From positions 1-61,548 of the forward strand of contig WUAI01000017.1 in NCBI GenBank assembly GCA_009827225.1: DNA of 61,548 nt, written 5' to 3'. The first letter of the stretch is position 1. Every line of letters starts with the position of its first letter. Under the pieces are notes generated by a model. That model searched no databases and had not been told where the DNA came from. It saw nothing but the letters and a program-made list of their open reading frames with translations. A program made the translations under genes and the position numbers. Origin of the DNA: Flavobacteriaceae bacterium (GTDB lineage: Bacteria > Bacteroidota > Bacteroidia > Flavobacteriales > Flavobacteriaceae). Positions 1 through 9,260 of the stretch are shown one piece after another.

Positions 1-594
1 TGAGGTAAAGTAATTGTCATCTCTCCAAATCTTGGTGAGTGCCAGCTCACGTGGCATCAAGTCATTTTTATGTAGTGCCAGCAAACGAAGCAAATCGTTT
101 TCCTTGGGTGACAACTTTATGGGGTCCTCCTCTTTATACGTAAGGAATCTCAGCTTAGAATTCAGATGAAAGTTACCCACATTGAATTCGAATTGCTTGC
201 TATCGGCGATTGAATCGGTCGCCTTGCGTTGAATGATCGCTTTGATCTTCATCAGCAATACCTCGCTATCAAACGGCTTGTTAAGATAGTCGTCTGCACC
301 AACCTTGTATCCTTTTAATACATCTTCTTTCATTGCCTTTGCTGTGAGGAATATAATAGGTACGTCTTCGTTCTTTTCACGAATTTCCTTTGCCAATGTA
401 AAGCCGTCTTTATACGGCATCATGACATCGAGTATGCAGAGATCGAAGTCGTCTTTTTTAAATTTTTCAAACCCTTCCATCCCATTCTTTGCATGAGTCA
501 CGTCATAGTCATTGATTGAAAGGTAATCTTTCAGGACAGTTCCGAAGTTAGGATCGTCCTCTACCAATAAGATTTTTTTGTTTTCTGTTTCCAT
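1..594 (-). CDS. OmpR-family response regulator, 3' end outside window
   Basis: Two-component response regulator, read leftward from ATG 594 and cut by the window edge after 198 codons. Residues 1-120 form a receiver domain: the acidic pocket is D13/D14, the phospho-acceptor is D56 in LDVMMP, and there is the switch T84 and the conserved K107 in NKPF. From about residue 130 a winged-helix (Trans_reg_C) domain begins, with the typical LSPKENDLLRLL stretch. It is the partner of the histidine kinase whose stop codon lies 3 nt upstream, so the pair is surely co-transcribed. The pairing and sequence resemble the RprX/RprY systems of Bacteroidota; the signal and target genes are unknown. Confidence 0.93.
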   Translation of the reverse strand, partial: METENKKILLVEDDPNFGTVLKDYLSINDYDVTHAKNGMEGFEKFKKDDFDLCILDVMMPYKDGFTLAKEIREKNEDVPIIFLTAKAMKEDVLKGYKVGADDYLNKPFDSEVLLMKIKAIIQRKATDSIADSKQFEFNVGNFHLNSKLRFLTYKEEDPIKLSPKENDLLRLLALHKNDLMPRELALTKIWRDDNYFTS

Positions 595-597
595 ATT

Positions 598-2160
598 TTA
601 AGATATTAAGTGCATTTTTACAATGAAGGTACTACCCTTCCCTTTTTCGCTTTCCACATATATTTCGGCATTATGGTCGTTCAGTATTCGTTTTACATAC
701 GAAAGTCCCAACCCATGGCCCTTCACATTGTGAATATCCCCGGTATGCTCGCGATAAAATTTTTCAAAGATTCGTTTCTGAACACTTTTGGACATTCCCA
801 AACCTTTATCCTGAATCTTTAGAATGATATTGTCCTTTACATTCTCGGTGTAAAGATCGATCTCCGGAGGTCCTTCCGAATATTTAATTGCATTATCCAG
901 CATATTTACAATAACGTTTGTAAGATGTAAGTCGTTTCCAAGTACCGAAGATTTCAAGGCATCAAAATGAGTCTTCACATAACCTCCCCTATCTTCCACG
1001 ATCAAACTAACGTGCGTCACGGCATCTTCAATAATCTCATGTAACTTTAGTCTTTCCTTCGGAAGATCCAGTTCGTTCTTTTCCAGTTTAGAGATCCGTA
1101 ATACATTCTCTACCTGTGCGTGCATTCGGCGATTCTCATCGCGGATCATCTTCAAATAACGATTTATAAAATCTTTGTTATCACTAACCTTGGGGTTCTT
1201 CAAAGCATCCAATGCCAAATTAATGGTGGCTATTGGAGTCTTGAACTCATGAGTCATATTATTGATGAAATCCGTTTTGATCTGAGATATTTGTCGTTGC
1301 TTGAACAGTTGTCTTAAAGCGTTGGCATAGGCCAGGATGATCACCGTTGTAAAAGCGAGTGATAAAATGGCCATTCCCAGTATGGTATTCAGAATCTCTT
1401 TTCCTTTTTCAGAAAAGTTGACGTAAAGTTTATAGCTGGTACGAAGATTATCGTTTACGAATAACGGAACCCCATAGGTGCTTGCGGGGTTTAATTCGAA
1501 ATTTTTAGAATGAATTTTCGTCGCTAATTCGTTACTATACACTGCGTATTCAAATTTTGGCTTCAAACCGCGTTCCTGGCATCCTTGCTGGATCAATCTT
1601 TCAATCTCACCTCCTGACACTCTTTTATGGATCGGAGTTCTGGATGAAATATTGCTGAAAGCCGTTTCAAATTGTTTGCGTTCGTAATCCCGCAGTCTCG
1701 TAAAATCAACCTTGGTTTGAGAGGTAAATCCGCTTCCGTCTATACCCTCGGTGATTTTAGTAGTTTTCTTCTTATTCGTAATTTTTTTGAACTGAATACT
1801 GTCAAATTCAACATCCAGAAAGGCCGATGAGAGTTTGTAATCTTCTTCGATGATACCGTCCGAAAATATTACGGTTTCATTCTTGTCTTCGTTAACGATA
1901 CGATATATTAGTTCATTAACACTAACATTGTCGGGTTCACCCAAACTATCTACCAGGCCATTGTACAGCTCATAATAGTCTTCAATCTCACGCAATTGTA
2001 CATCTCGTGATACATCGGTGAGAATTTGCCGCACGTTGAACGTAAACTGATCCTCCTTGGTTTGATAGGCATTATTGATCCAATATCCCTGAACAAAAAT
2101 GATTCCTAATAAAGACAAAGTCATGGAACCAATAAGGAGAGCAAACAGCTTTTTGTTCAT
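598..2160 (-). CDS. Membrane sensor histidine kinase
   Basis: Sensor kinase of 520 residues that should phosphorylate the adjacent response regulator. It has a TM helix at about residues 6-25, a periplasmic domain of about 235 residues without a recognisable fold, and a second TM helix near 258-280. The HisKA domain carries phospho-accepting H304 in the H-box MTHEFKTP. The HATPase domain shows the N-box (NMLDNAIKYS), G1 (DKGLGMS) and G2 (GHGLGLS). All catalytic motifs are present, so it looks active. A perfect -7 box (2165-2172) ends only 4 nt before the ATG, so the pair may have its own, nearly leaderless, promoter separate from coaE upstream. Confidence 0.93.
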   Translation of the reverse strand: MNKKLFALLIGSMTLSLLGIIFVQGYWINNAYQTKEDQFTFNVRQILTDVSRDVQLREIEDYYELYNGLVDSLGEPDNVSVNELIYRIVNEDKNETVIFSDGIIEEDYKLSSAFLDVEFDSIQFKKITNKKKTTKITEGIDGSGFTSQTKVDFTRLRDYERKQFETAFSNISSRTPIHKRVSGGEIERLIQQGCQERGLKPKFEYAVYSNELATKIHSKNFELNPASTYGVPLFVNDNLRTSYKLYVNFSEKGKEILNTILGMAILSLAFTTVIILAYANALRQLFKQRQISQIKTDFINNMTHEFKTPIATINLALDALKNPKVSDNKDFINRYLKMIRDENRRMHAQVENVLRISKLEKNELDLPKERLKLHEIIEDAVTHVSLIVEDRGGYVKTHFDALKSSVLGNDLHLTNVIVNMLDNAIKYSEGPPEIDLYTENVKDNIILKIQDKGLGMSKSVQKRIFEKFYREHTGDIHNVKGHGLGLSYVKRILNDHNAEIYVESEKGKGSTFIVKMHLIS

Positions 2161-2164
2161 GAAT

Positions 2165-2172
2165 CAAAATTA
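2165..2172 (-). promoter_or_regulatory. Bacteroidota -7 box before histidine kinase
   Basis: On the minus strand this reads TAATTTTG, a perfect TAnnTTTG. It ends 4 nt before the kinase ATG at 2160, so transcription should begin at or next to the start codon. No good -33 TTTG is found at the usual spacing. Confidence 0.5.
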
Positions 2173-2235
2173 AGATTTTAACATTTAGGGGTCGTTCCCT
2201 TTAACCAAATGTTAACAAACGCTCTTTTAACCTGA

Positions 2236-2820
2236 TTATGAACGTTTTAAAATCTCGGCATGAATCTGCTTAACCCGCACTTTTACGTCGGTTAGGTCTA
2301 AATTTTCAATATGAAAGGTGGCCAACGGAATCTTCTGCTCATCGGTCCATTGGTTGTCCATCCGACTTCTCACTTCTTCTTCAGTACTGCCATCGCGCGC
2401 TGTGACTCGCTCGATCCTTACCTCTACAGGCGCGGAAACCAGAATAGTAAAATCACAATTTTTGTAACCTCCGTTTTCAAAGAGAATAGCCGCCTCCTTA
2501 ATACAATAGGGAGCCTCCTGCTTCTTCATCCATCTACGGAAATGTTGCCCCACTTTAGGATGGATGATGGCATTTACCTGCTGTAGTAGCTCAGGATCAT
2601 TGAAGATCTTTTTTGCAACGAATGGCCGGTTCAATCCTTCATCATTATAGGCCTTTCTGCCCAATAACTGTATTAATTTTCTTCGGATTACTTTCGATCT
2701 GTTGGTCAGTTTTTTCGCTTCGATATCAGCAATGTAAACGGGAACCCCCAATTCTGAAAAGAAGTTTGCAATCGTAGACTTACCACTACCTATTCCACCT
2801 GTGAGTCCAACCACCTTCAT
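2236..2820 (-). CDS. coaE: Dephospho-CoA kinase
   Basis: Last step of coenzyme A synthesis: ATP-dependent phosphorylation of the 3'-hydroxyl of dephospho-CoA in the cytoplasm. The 194-residue protein starts with the P-loop GLTGGIGSGKST (residues 5-16), followed by the substrate-binding stretch with VPVYIADIEAKKL and the family motif AAILFENG. Length is normal for the family. The ATG (2820) directly follows the stop of the YbbR-like gene (2821), an arrangement that implies co-transcription and translational coupling. Downstream is the histidine kinase, after 75 nt that include a separate promoter box. Confidence 0.96.
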   Translation of the reverse strand: MKVVGLTGGIGSGKSTIANFFSELGVPVYIADIEAKKLTNRSKVIRRKLIQLLGRKAYNDEGLNRPFVAKKIFNDPELLQQVNAIIHPKVGQHFRRWMKKQEAPYCIKEAAILFENGGYKNCDFTILVSAPVEVRIERVTARDGSTEEEVRSRMDNQWTDEQKIPLATFHIENLDLTDVKVRVKQIHAEILKRS

Positions 2821-3762
2821 TTACTTAAATATTAAATATTCCACTCTCTTGGGGTCGATCTCCACATGGTATATCCCATTTGGTTCGTCAGTAAGCCTTG
2901 GCACCATAAAATTTTCACCTTCGGAAATGATTGAATAATCACATATTAGCCGAAAATCGGAAGCAGTGATTAAATTGAAACGACTCATTGCCGCATCAAA
3001 ACTTAGCGTGACTTCATTTGGTATCAATTTGATATTAACTTCCTCCGGAAGGTTGATCACTTCAATGGGAATCGCTAATTTCTTTTGAGAAAATTCCTCA
3101 ACCGTTGCTGTGATTCTCACTTCTTTAGTAGATGTTTGAAGCTCATCAGGCAGCAATAGTAATAATTGCTCATCAACATTGGATGCTACATTTTTAGCAT
3201 TAAACGTAGTGGTGATTACATTCTCAAGAGACTCAAGCGCCGAAGACGGTCCTGAAACGACAACGGAATCCGGAGTGATTGTTACAGGCCCCAGCAGTCT
3301 GAATCCTTCTTTAAAACTCATCTCATTCACCAAAGCCACATTTACTTTTTTCTGAGATAGAACATCTAAAGAAATGTTGAGCTCAGCTAATGAAGTGTTT
3401 CTCACCAGGGTATTATTATCCAGTTGTTCTGAGATAATTTTAATCAATTCGGAATTGGTGATCGTTACTAATGAATCTCCCTGGGAATACCTGGATGAAA
3501 TGTCAATGTCTATAGTGGGTTCATTCAGCTTATAGGACAAAAACTGAAATCCGGTGGCGGAAACATCGAAGGAAACTTCGGAAAGATTGTCCTTCCCTAC
3601 CATAACGGCTTCAGGTAAATTGGTATAAGAAAGATAGCCATTTACAGTAGCTGTCGATTCATTGGAAAACTTGGTCAAAAACCAAAAGATCAAAGCCAGT
3701 AGCAAGAAGAATAGAAACATCTTGACCTTTGAAGCCTTGTAATTCCTTTGTGTTCCATTCAT
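2821..3762 (-). CDS. YbbR-like domain protein
   Basis: Membrane-anchored protein of 313 residues with one N-terminal TM helix (about residues 14-30) and then an extracytoplasmic region of repeated beta-rich YbbR-like units (for example around residues 35-120 and 135-215, the second with GPVTITPDSVVVSGP). In Firmicutes the YbbR/CdaR protein modulates the diadenylate cyclase CdaA; no cyclase gene is seen here, so that role is only an analogy. It sits between a glycosyltransferase and coaE on the same strand, with 9 nt to the former and none to the latter, in one operon. Confidence 0.85.
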   Translation of the reverse strand: MNGTQRNYKASKVKMFLFFLLLALIFWFLTKFSNESTATVNGYLSYTNLPEAVMVGKDNLSEVSFDVSATGFQFLSYKLNEPTIDIDISSRYSQGDSLVTITNSELIKIISEQLDNNTLVRNTSLAELNISLDVLSQKKVNVALVNEMSFKEGFRLLGPVTITPDSVVVSGPSSALESLENVITTTFNAKNVASNVDEQLLLLLPDELQTSTKEVRITATVEEFSQKKLAIPIEVINLPEEVNIKLIPNEVTLSFDAAMSRFNLITASDFRLICDYSIISEGENFMVPRLTDEPNGIYHVEIDPKRVEYLIFK

Positions 3763-3771
3763 ACTTCTAAA

Positions 3772-4773
3772 TTACTTAAAAAATAATTCGGGAAATTGTT
3801 TTTCAGGGTCTTTCTTCAACAAACCGATGAAAAACGAAGATTTCAGAAATGCCAGTCCATAACCAAAAAATTGTACAAACATGGCTATTACTGAAAGGAA
3901 ACCTATATATAAGCTTTGGTTCTTTATGCTTGATTCGAGCAAAATCATTGCAATGTATACCGCTAAAGGAATAAGAATCATTGGATTCCATATAACGGCA
4001 AGCAATACAGACGCCAGGCAAAAGAAAACGAAGAAGGTTGGAAACCAAAAAGTGATTTTTGCTGATGATGGATGCCAGCGATTCAATATCGGACGGACCA
4101 TTCCGAACTTGCGGACCTGCTTGTAAAATTTTGACCACGAGATCCTTCGCTTATGAAATACTTCGGCTCCGGGTATGAAGGTTGTTTCAAACCCTAACTG
4201 CAGTAAACGCTGTGAGAGATCGGGATCTTCGCCGGGATGGATCCGGGAGAAGCCATCAGATGCTTCAAATGCCTTTTTTGAGAGTCCCATATTAAAGCTT
4301 CGAGGTTCAAATTTCTGTACTCCCCGTTTGTTGCCTCTTATACCACCTGTGGTTAAAAAGGAGGTCATTACATAGTTGATCGCCTTTTGCAGATTGCTGA
4401 AACTTTCATGAGCGGCATCTGCGCCTCCGAAACAGTCCACATAATGTTCAGAGAGGTAATTGTCGACAGTCTTTAAGTATCCAGGAGGCACCAAGCAATC
4501 AGAATCAAGGATCAGGAAATAGTTTCCTTTTGCTTTCCGCATGCCAAAATTTCTCGAATCCCCGGGTCCTGAGTTATCTTTTGCATAATAGGAAACATCC
4601 AGTTTCGAATCAAATTCCTTAATGACTTCCCTGCTGTCCTGAGTGGATCCATCTTCTACAATCACAATCTCAAAAGAGTTTTGAAAATTCAGTTCCAATA
4701 GACTGGTAAGGAGTTCCTTGATTTCCTGGGGACGATTATAAACCGGAATGATAAAAGAATAGTTCCTTGTCAT
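3772..4773 (-). CDS. Family 2 glycosyltransferase with C-terminal membrane helices
   Basis: GT-A fold glycosyltransferase. The N-terminus has YSFIIPVYNRP followed by a nucleotide-sugar-binding core with the acidic LDSDC motif (DXD type) and a later GEDPDLSQRL acceptor motif. Three hydrophobic segments at the C-terminus (about residues 245-325) anchor it in the inner membrane. The substrate is not predictable. The frame is open back to 4803, but that upstream ATG lies inside the terminator hairpin of the neighbouring gene, and a -7 box sits at 4779-4786. I therefore place the start at the internal ATG 4773, which also begins exactly at the conserved domain (MTRNYSF). Confidence 0.88.
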   Translation of the reverse strand: MTRNYSFIIPVYNRPQEIKELLTSLLELNFQNSFEIVIVEDGSTQDSREVIKEFDSKLDVSYYAKDNSGPGDSRNFGMRKAKGNYFLILDSDCLVPPGYLKTVDNYLSEHYVDCFGGADAAHESFSNLQKAINYVMTSFLTTGGIRGNKRGVQKFEPRSFNMGLSKKAFEASDGFSRIHPGEDPDLSQRLLQLGFETTFIPGAEVFHKRRISWSKFYKQVRKFGMVRPILNRWHPSSAKITFWFPTFFVFFCLASVLLAVIWNPMILIPLAVYIAMILLESSIKNQSLYIGFLSVIAMFVQFFGYGLAFLKSSFFIGLLKKDPEKQFPELFFK

Positions 4774-4778
4774 GACGA

Positions 4779-4786
4779 CAAAAATA
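4779..4786 (-). promoter_or_regulatory. -7 box before glycosyltransferase operon
   Basis: Minus-strand TATTTTTG, a perfect TAnnTTTG, 5 nt upstream of the proposed ATG at 4773. It would drive the GT-ybbR-coaE operon with almost no leader. Confidence 0.5.
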
Positions 4787-4798
4787 CGCATTAAAAAA

Positions 4799-4823
4799 GC
4801 CATCCCGATAAAATCGGGATGGC
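4799..4823 (-). terminator. Rho-independent terminator after P-domain T9SS gene
   Basis: Perfect 11-bp stem, GCCATCCCGAT (4799-4809) with ATCGGGATGGC (4813-4823), and a 3-nt loop. On the minus strand it is followed by a run of six T. It terminates the 4847-8233 gene and overlaps the false upstream start of the glycosyltransferase. Confidence 0.9.
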
Positions 4824-4846
4824 CACTATTAATTTAATTAAAAAAC

Positions 4847-7800
4847 TTACTGTTTGATAATCTTATATGTACCAATCTGACCGTTTACAGATACTTTCAT
4901 AATGTAAGCACCAGTAGCTAGGTTAGCCACATTGATATTTGCATTCAGTGCATTGATATCTTGACTGATTACTTCCTGACCTAACAGGTTGTATACAGAT
5001 ACACTCTCGATCACTTCTACAGAGTTCATAGTAACTGTAGTAGAAGCTGGGTTTGGATGATAAGTAAATCCGTCGATCACGTTATCATTAGCTCCAAGGA
5101 AGAATGTTCCGTCGATTACGATATCAGTAATTGCATCAGTGTTAGCTACATATACGTAGTAAGCCTGTCCGGCTACTACAGGTACAGAAGCATCTACCTG
5201 AGGTACACACTGGTTATCGAAGTAGTCGATCAATGTAAGATCAGTCTCTACAGCTGTCTCATTCGGTGCGTCATAGAAAGTTACCGAAGTAAATCCTGCT
5301 GGAGTAGTTACAGAACAAGTTGCAACACCGTTTAATGGTGGAACAAAGTTGTACCATACACCAATTACACCGGCGTTATCACAACCTGCTGGAGAACCAG
5401 CTTCTGTAGTTGCAGCTGGCATAGCCACTGCTGGGTCGGTGTAAGGGAATCCAATTTCGTCCACATCAATAGAGTTCGCGATCATATCGTTTGGTGGAGG
5501 CACAGGTACACAAGTCATAGTCAACTCGAAGTTACCGGTATCACCAGCAAATCCATGTACTAAGATGTAGAAAGTAGTGTTTCCATCACTTTGGAATTCT
5601 ACTTCACTCTGGAAGTTAGTACAGTTTGGAGAATCGTCATTTCCATCAACACAAGTAAGTGGTGGTGCAGAACAGTCTCCAGTGTATACTGAAATCTTAG
5701 TATCATAGTCGGTATTGGTAGAACAAGTCGATAGTAAAATATCAGTTACCAATCCGGTCGTATCCTCGTATACATACCACACACCGGGTGCAGATGTAGT
5801 TGTGTTACAATCAGGAGCTACAGCCGTATCGTCAGTAGCGTTGATAGTCGTACCTAAGATAGAATCTCCACAAGAGATTGCTACGGCACCGTCACACTGA
5901 TCGTTCGCAGGAGGAGTAGCACAAGTTACGTCTAATTCGAATGCACCAGATCCTGAGAATCCTTCTACAGCAATGTAGTACGTAGAAGTACCGTCAGACA
6001 AGAAAGAGATTTGTGAAGACAGTCCACAAGAATCATCATTCTCATCGATGATAGCTCCACCACAAGAATCGAATACAGACAGATAAGTGTCATACGCTGT
6101 ACCGGCACCACAAGTAGAAACAGTAACTACTTCAGGAGTTCCAGTTCCAGTAAATGAATACCACTCATCAGGAGTTGTATTGGCTCCACCATCGTCTGTG
6201 TTATCAGAAGTGTCTCCGAAGATAATATCATCACAAGCTACAGGAGTTGCTCCGGCACAAGTGTTGTTATCCAATGGTAGAGGAGCACAAAGGTTCAGCG
6301 TAAACTGTAGAACAGTACCTGTATCTAAAGCTGCGTTATCACAGATTACAAGATTCCAGTCACCGTTGATATCTTCACCAGCAAATGCTGCAGCGAAAGT
6401 ACCACCTTCCGGCTCATAAGGACCAACACCAAATGGAGCGGTTGCTGCAGTAATATCAGCACCACCATCTTCGAAAGTAGTTCCGTTATAAGCGTCGTCA
6501 GTATTTCCAGAAAGCTGATCAGCTAATAAAAGCTCAGTTCCAGAAGGAGCTCTCAACGAGATAGTCAAGTCTCCAGACCATGTGTGAGCGATATCGATCA
6601 CAACATTTTCAATATCAGAATCAGTTCCGATAGTTCCACTAGGCGCAACATTGGTTGGAATCAAGTTAGGAGCTCCAACACAATCAGCAGTTACGTCACC
6701 TGCACCATCAATATCAAATGGTACCGCTGTGGAATCAAAAGTTTGAGATACACAAGATCCTCCACCTGCTTCTTCGAAGGCGATGTCCATCATTAGGTCG
6801 GGACCAGCTCCACCACCTACACCACAATCAACTTGTCCACTTCCCCATGAACCACAAGGAGTTGCGAATCCACCACCTGGGTTTTGCCACTGGTAAAGTC
6901 CGTCGTTAGCATCGGTAGCACCTGTCCAGAACCACTGTCCACTCACACCAAATTCAGCTACAACTTGAACTGACATCCAGTACAAAGTTCCACCGGTTAG
7001 AGCAGGAGTAGTTGGAGTTAGAGTAAAGATACCATCTCCGTCAGGGTCAACATCTGTTCCTACGAAATCTTCTGTATGAACTACTGCACCAGGAACACCT
7101 GCTGCATCATCATAAATTGTCATTCTAACAAGGTTGGAAGGATCCGCTGGAATAGCAGCTCCAGAACCTGTAATATCTACTTGACATACAGTTGCTGATC
7201 CAGCACCTGGTACTACGAAATCATCCGCACCAGCACAATCAAAGTCTGGGAAGTCAGCAAAAATTTGAGAAGGAGGTCCACCTAATGGATCAGCGGCACT
7301 ATTGGTGTAGTTGGCAAGCGTGCCACCACAGCCTCCACCGCCACCACCTGGCTCGTCGCCGATTACATTCATAATGAATGCTCTGTTCGTTCCTAAAAGA
7401 ACTGACAAGTCGGAAGGAGTATTCGCTCCACAATCAGGAGCCTGAATCCAGGACACTCCGGTTTGAGCTGCAGAATTACAGCCAAATCTCATAAAATTAG
7501 TATCGGTTCCGTCATCCACGATCACAATTTCATAAATCATGATTTCACCTGCAGGTACAGAAGCAGCTAATGGCACTGAAATAATAGACTCAGCATCTGC
7601 ATTAGTTACGGTCACTGTATTTGTTCCTTGCAATGTCGCATTAGCTGGGAAATCGGCAGGGAAAGAACCAGTAAATGAATAAATATTAAAAGTCATTGGG
7701 AATCCAGCCGGTGAAAGCACCGGGCCAATTGCCACCTCAACATCAGTAACATCAAACCCATTCACCAATCCAAAATCGGCAGCAAGATCAAAATCTCTAA

Positions 7801-8233
7801 AGATGTTGTTGTCTCTGAAACTAGTTGCAGAGGCACAGGCAATTTCCTCGCCCGAAACGATAGTTTGATCTGTATTGTGGGTAATAGTAATTGGAAGCAG
7901 GTTTCTCTGACCGTTCTGATCTAGAGTTGTACTTCCAGCAGATCCGTTAGAAATACGGATTCCAGTACCTCCTGTAGAGACATAAGAATTGTCTCCTACC
8001 GGAATGTAAGTCTGGCCAGAAGACACCGTTTGAACAGATCTACCCGCAAAATGAGCTCTTAGAATAGCCCTTTCCACATTCGTGAAATTGTCCGAATCAG
8101 AACTCTTCTGAGGGCCTTGTTCAATCATTCTTTGAACAAGCTCTTCTCCAGACGGGGCTACTTGAGCTTCCTGAGCGTTAATTGTAGCCGTAAGGCACAA
8201 AAAACTAAAAAGCAGTAAAGTAAATTTTTTCAT
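4847..8233 (-). CDS. Large secreted T9SS protein with P-domain and repeated Cys-rich beta domains
   Basis: Secreted protein of 1128 residues. A Sec signal peptide (residues 1-20, ending INAQ) leads into a region without clear homology, then a proprotein-convertase P-domain-like segment (about residues 500-655, with the hallmark HTWSGDLTISLRAPSGT and a later DINGDWNLVI). After it come two or three similar acidic, Cys-rich domains (each with N-x-C-x-x-A and T-Y/F-Y-I-x-V-x-G-F), resembling pre-peptidase C-terminal domains. The last ~75 residues are a type A sorting domain (YHPNPAS ... SVYNLLGQEV ... GAYIMKV). No protease catalytic triad is visible, so this is probably an adhesive or binding surface protein. 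It is a single-gene unit with its own terminator. Confidence 0.88.
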   Translation of the reverse strand: MKKFTLLLFSFLCLTATINAQEAQVAPSGEELVQRMIEQGPQKSSDSDNFTNVERAILRAHFAGRSVQTVSSGQTYIPVGDNSYVSTGGTGIRISNGSAGSTTLDQNGQRNLLPITITHNTDQTIVSGEEIACASATSFRDNNIFRDFDLAADFGLVNGFDVTDVEVAIGPVLSPAGFPMTFNIYSFTGSFPADFPANATLQGTNTVTVTNADAESIISVPLAASVPAGEIMIYEIVIVDDGTDTNFMRFGCNSAAQTGVSWIQAPDCGANTPSDLSVLLGTNRAFIMNVIGDEPGGGGGGCGGTLANYTNSAADPLGGPPSQIFADFPDFDCAGADDFVVPGAGSATVCQVDITGSGAAIPADPSNLVRMTIYDDAAGVPGAVVHTEDFVGTDVDPDGDGIFTLTPTTPALTGGTLYWMSVQVVAEFGVSGQWFWTGATDANDGLYQWQNPGGGFATPCGSWGSGQVDCGVGGGAGPDLMMDIAFEEAGGGSCVSQTFDSTAVPFDIDGAGDVTADCVGAPNLIPTNVAPSGTIGTDSDIENVVIDIAHTWSGDLTISLRAPSGTELLLADQLSGNTDDAYNGTTFEDGGADITAATAPFGVGPYEPEGGTFAAAFAGEDINGDWNLVICDNAALDTGTVLQFTLNLCAPLPLDNNTCAGATPVACDDIIFGDTSDNTDDGGANTTPDEWYSFTGTGTPEVVTVSTCGAGTAYDTYLSVFDSCGGAIIDENDDSCGLSSQISFLSDGTSTYYIAVEGFSGSGAFELDVTCATPPANDQCDGAVAISCGDSILGTTINATDDTAVAPDCNTTTSAPGVWYVYEDTTGLVTDILLSTCSTNTDYDTKISVYTGDCSAPPLTCVDGNDDSPNCTNFQSEVEFQSDGNTTFYILVHGFAGDTGNFELTMTCVPVPPPNDMIANSIDVDEIGFPYTDPAVAMPAATTEAGSPAGCDNAGVIGVWYNFVPPLNGVATCSVTTPAGFTSVTFYDAPNETAVETDLTLIDYFDNQCVPQVDASVPVVAGQAYYVYVANTDAITDIVIDGTFFLGANDNVIDGFTYHPNPASTTVTMNSVEVIESVSVYNLLGQEVISQDINALNANINVANLATGAYIMKVSVNGQIGTYKIIKQ

Positions 8234-8293
8234 AATTTAATTAATAGATTAGTTAATAATAATTATTAAAAATATCTAAAAAAAAGGGAACTA

Positions 8294-8301
8294 CAAAAGT
8301 T
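8294..8301 (-). promoter_or_regulatory. Possible -7 box of P-domain gene
   Basis: Minus-strand AACTTTTG differs from TAnnTTTG at one position and lies 60 nt upstream of the ATG at 8233, leaving an AT-rich leader typical of Bacteroidota genes that lack a Shine-Dalgarno site. Weak evidence. Confidence 0.3.
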
Positions 8302-8358
8302 TTTTTAAATCCGGTTTCTTTAACCGACGAATACCGAATTTTATCGATAAAAAACAAA

Positions 8359-8382
8359 AAAGCCCGCAAATATGCGGGCTTT
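8359..8382 (-). terminator. Rho-independent terminator after fabI
   Basis: Ten-bp stem AAAGCCCGCA (8359-8368) / TGCGGGCTTT (8373-8382), loop AATA. On the minus strand the T run continues beyond the stem. It ends the recN-fabI unit 20 nt after the fabI stop. Confidence 0.9.
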
Positions 8383-8402
8383 CTAAAATCCTTGTAGGAC
8401 GA

Positions 8403-9218
8403 CTATTCTTTTGTAAAGGCCTCCATTACTTCGTTGCTCACCCCAACATTTGAGAATCCACCGTCGTTATAGAGATTTTGAAGCGTTACTCGCTTGGTCA
8501 AATCACTAAAAAGAGATACCGTATAGTTTGCACAATCCAATGCCGTGGCATTTCCTAAAGGCGACATTTTTTCTGCATAAGCTATAAAGCCATCAAAGCC
8601 TTTCACTCCCTGACCTGCCGTGGTAGGTGTGGGCGATTGAGATATGGTATTCACCCGTACTTTTTTGTCCTTTCCGAAGAAATACCCAAAACTACGTGCG
8701 ATCGATTCTAAATACGCTTTGTTATCCGCCATGTCGTTGTAATCCGGGAACACCCTCTGAGCAGCCATGTAGGTTAAGGCAACTATACTCCCCCACTCGT
8801 TCATGGCATCCTTTTGATAAAGTGTTTGCATGGTTTTGTGGAAAGATAAAGCGGAAACATCAAATCCTTTCATGGTCCAGTCGTACTTCTGCTCCGTATA
8901 ATGTTTTCCTTTTCGAACGTTCACCGACATACCAATCGAGTGAAGCACAAAATCCAGTTTCCCACCTAAAATCTCCATTGCCTTGTCCACCAGATTCTCC
9001 AAATCCTCGAGGTTGGTCGCATCAGCAGGAACAATTTCAGAGCCTGTCTTTTTAGCGAGTTCATTAATTTGCCCCATGCGCATGGCGATAGGTGCGTTGG
9101 TCAACACAAAAGTTCCTCCTTCTTCATGGACTCTTTCCGCCGTTTTCCACGCAATCGAATTTTCATCCAAAGCCCCAAAAATGATTCCTCGTTTTCCTTT
9201 TAGTAAGTTGTATGACAT
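8403..9218 (-). CDS. fabI: Enoyl-[acyl-carrier-protein] reductase (NADH)
   Basis: Catalyses the final reductive step of each fatty-acid elongation cycle (trans-2-enoyl-ACP to acyl-ACP). The 271-residue SDR-type protein has the glycine-rich cofactor stretch near residues 10-20 (GIIFGALDENSIAW) and the FabI catalytic pattern Y150 / Y160-x6-K167, equivalent to Y146/Y156/K163 of the E. coli enzyme. The substrate-loop region QSPTPTTAGQG follows. A perfect -7 box 33 nt upstream gives it its own promoter in addition to possible readthrough from recN. Confidence 0.96.
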   Translation of the reverse strand: MSYNLLKGKRGIIFGALDENSIAWKTAERVHEEGGTFVLTNAPIAMRMGQINELAKKTGSEIVPADATNLEDLENLVDKAMEILGGKLDFVLHSIGMSVNVRKGKHYTEQKYDWTMKGFDVSALSFHKTMQTLYQKDAMNEWGSIVALTYMAAQRVFPDYNDMADNKAYLESIARSFGYFFGKDKKVRVNTISQSPTPTTAGQGVKGFDGFIAYAEKMSPLGNATALDCANYTVSLFSDLTKRVTLQNLYNDGGFSNVGVSNEVMEAFTKE

Positions 9219-9250
9219 TGTGATATTCTTAGTTAGTATGTTTAAGTGCG

Positions 9251-9258
9251 CAAAGATA
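9251..9258 (-). promoter_or_regulatory. -7 box of fabI
   Basis: Minus-strand TATCTTTG, a perfect TAnnTTTG, 32 nt before the fabI ATG, placed in the 42-nt gap after recN. Confidence 0.55.
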
Positions 9259-9260
9259 CA

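Noticed and set aside
4774-4803. Upstream ATG of the glycosyltransferase at 4803
   Set aside because: It sits in the terminator stem of the neighbouring gene and before the -7 box; the domain starts at ATG 4773.
8627-9055. Plus-strand open frame of 142 codons
   Set aside because: Antisense to fabI, whose motifs are complete; no promoter or family resemblance.
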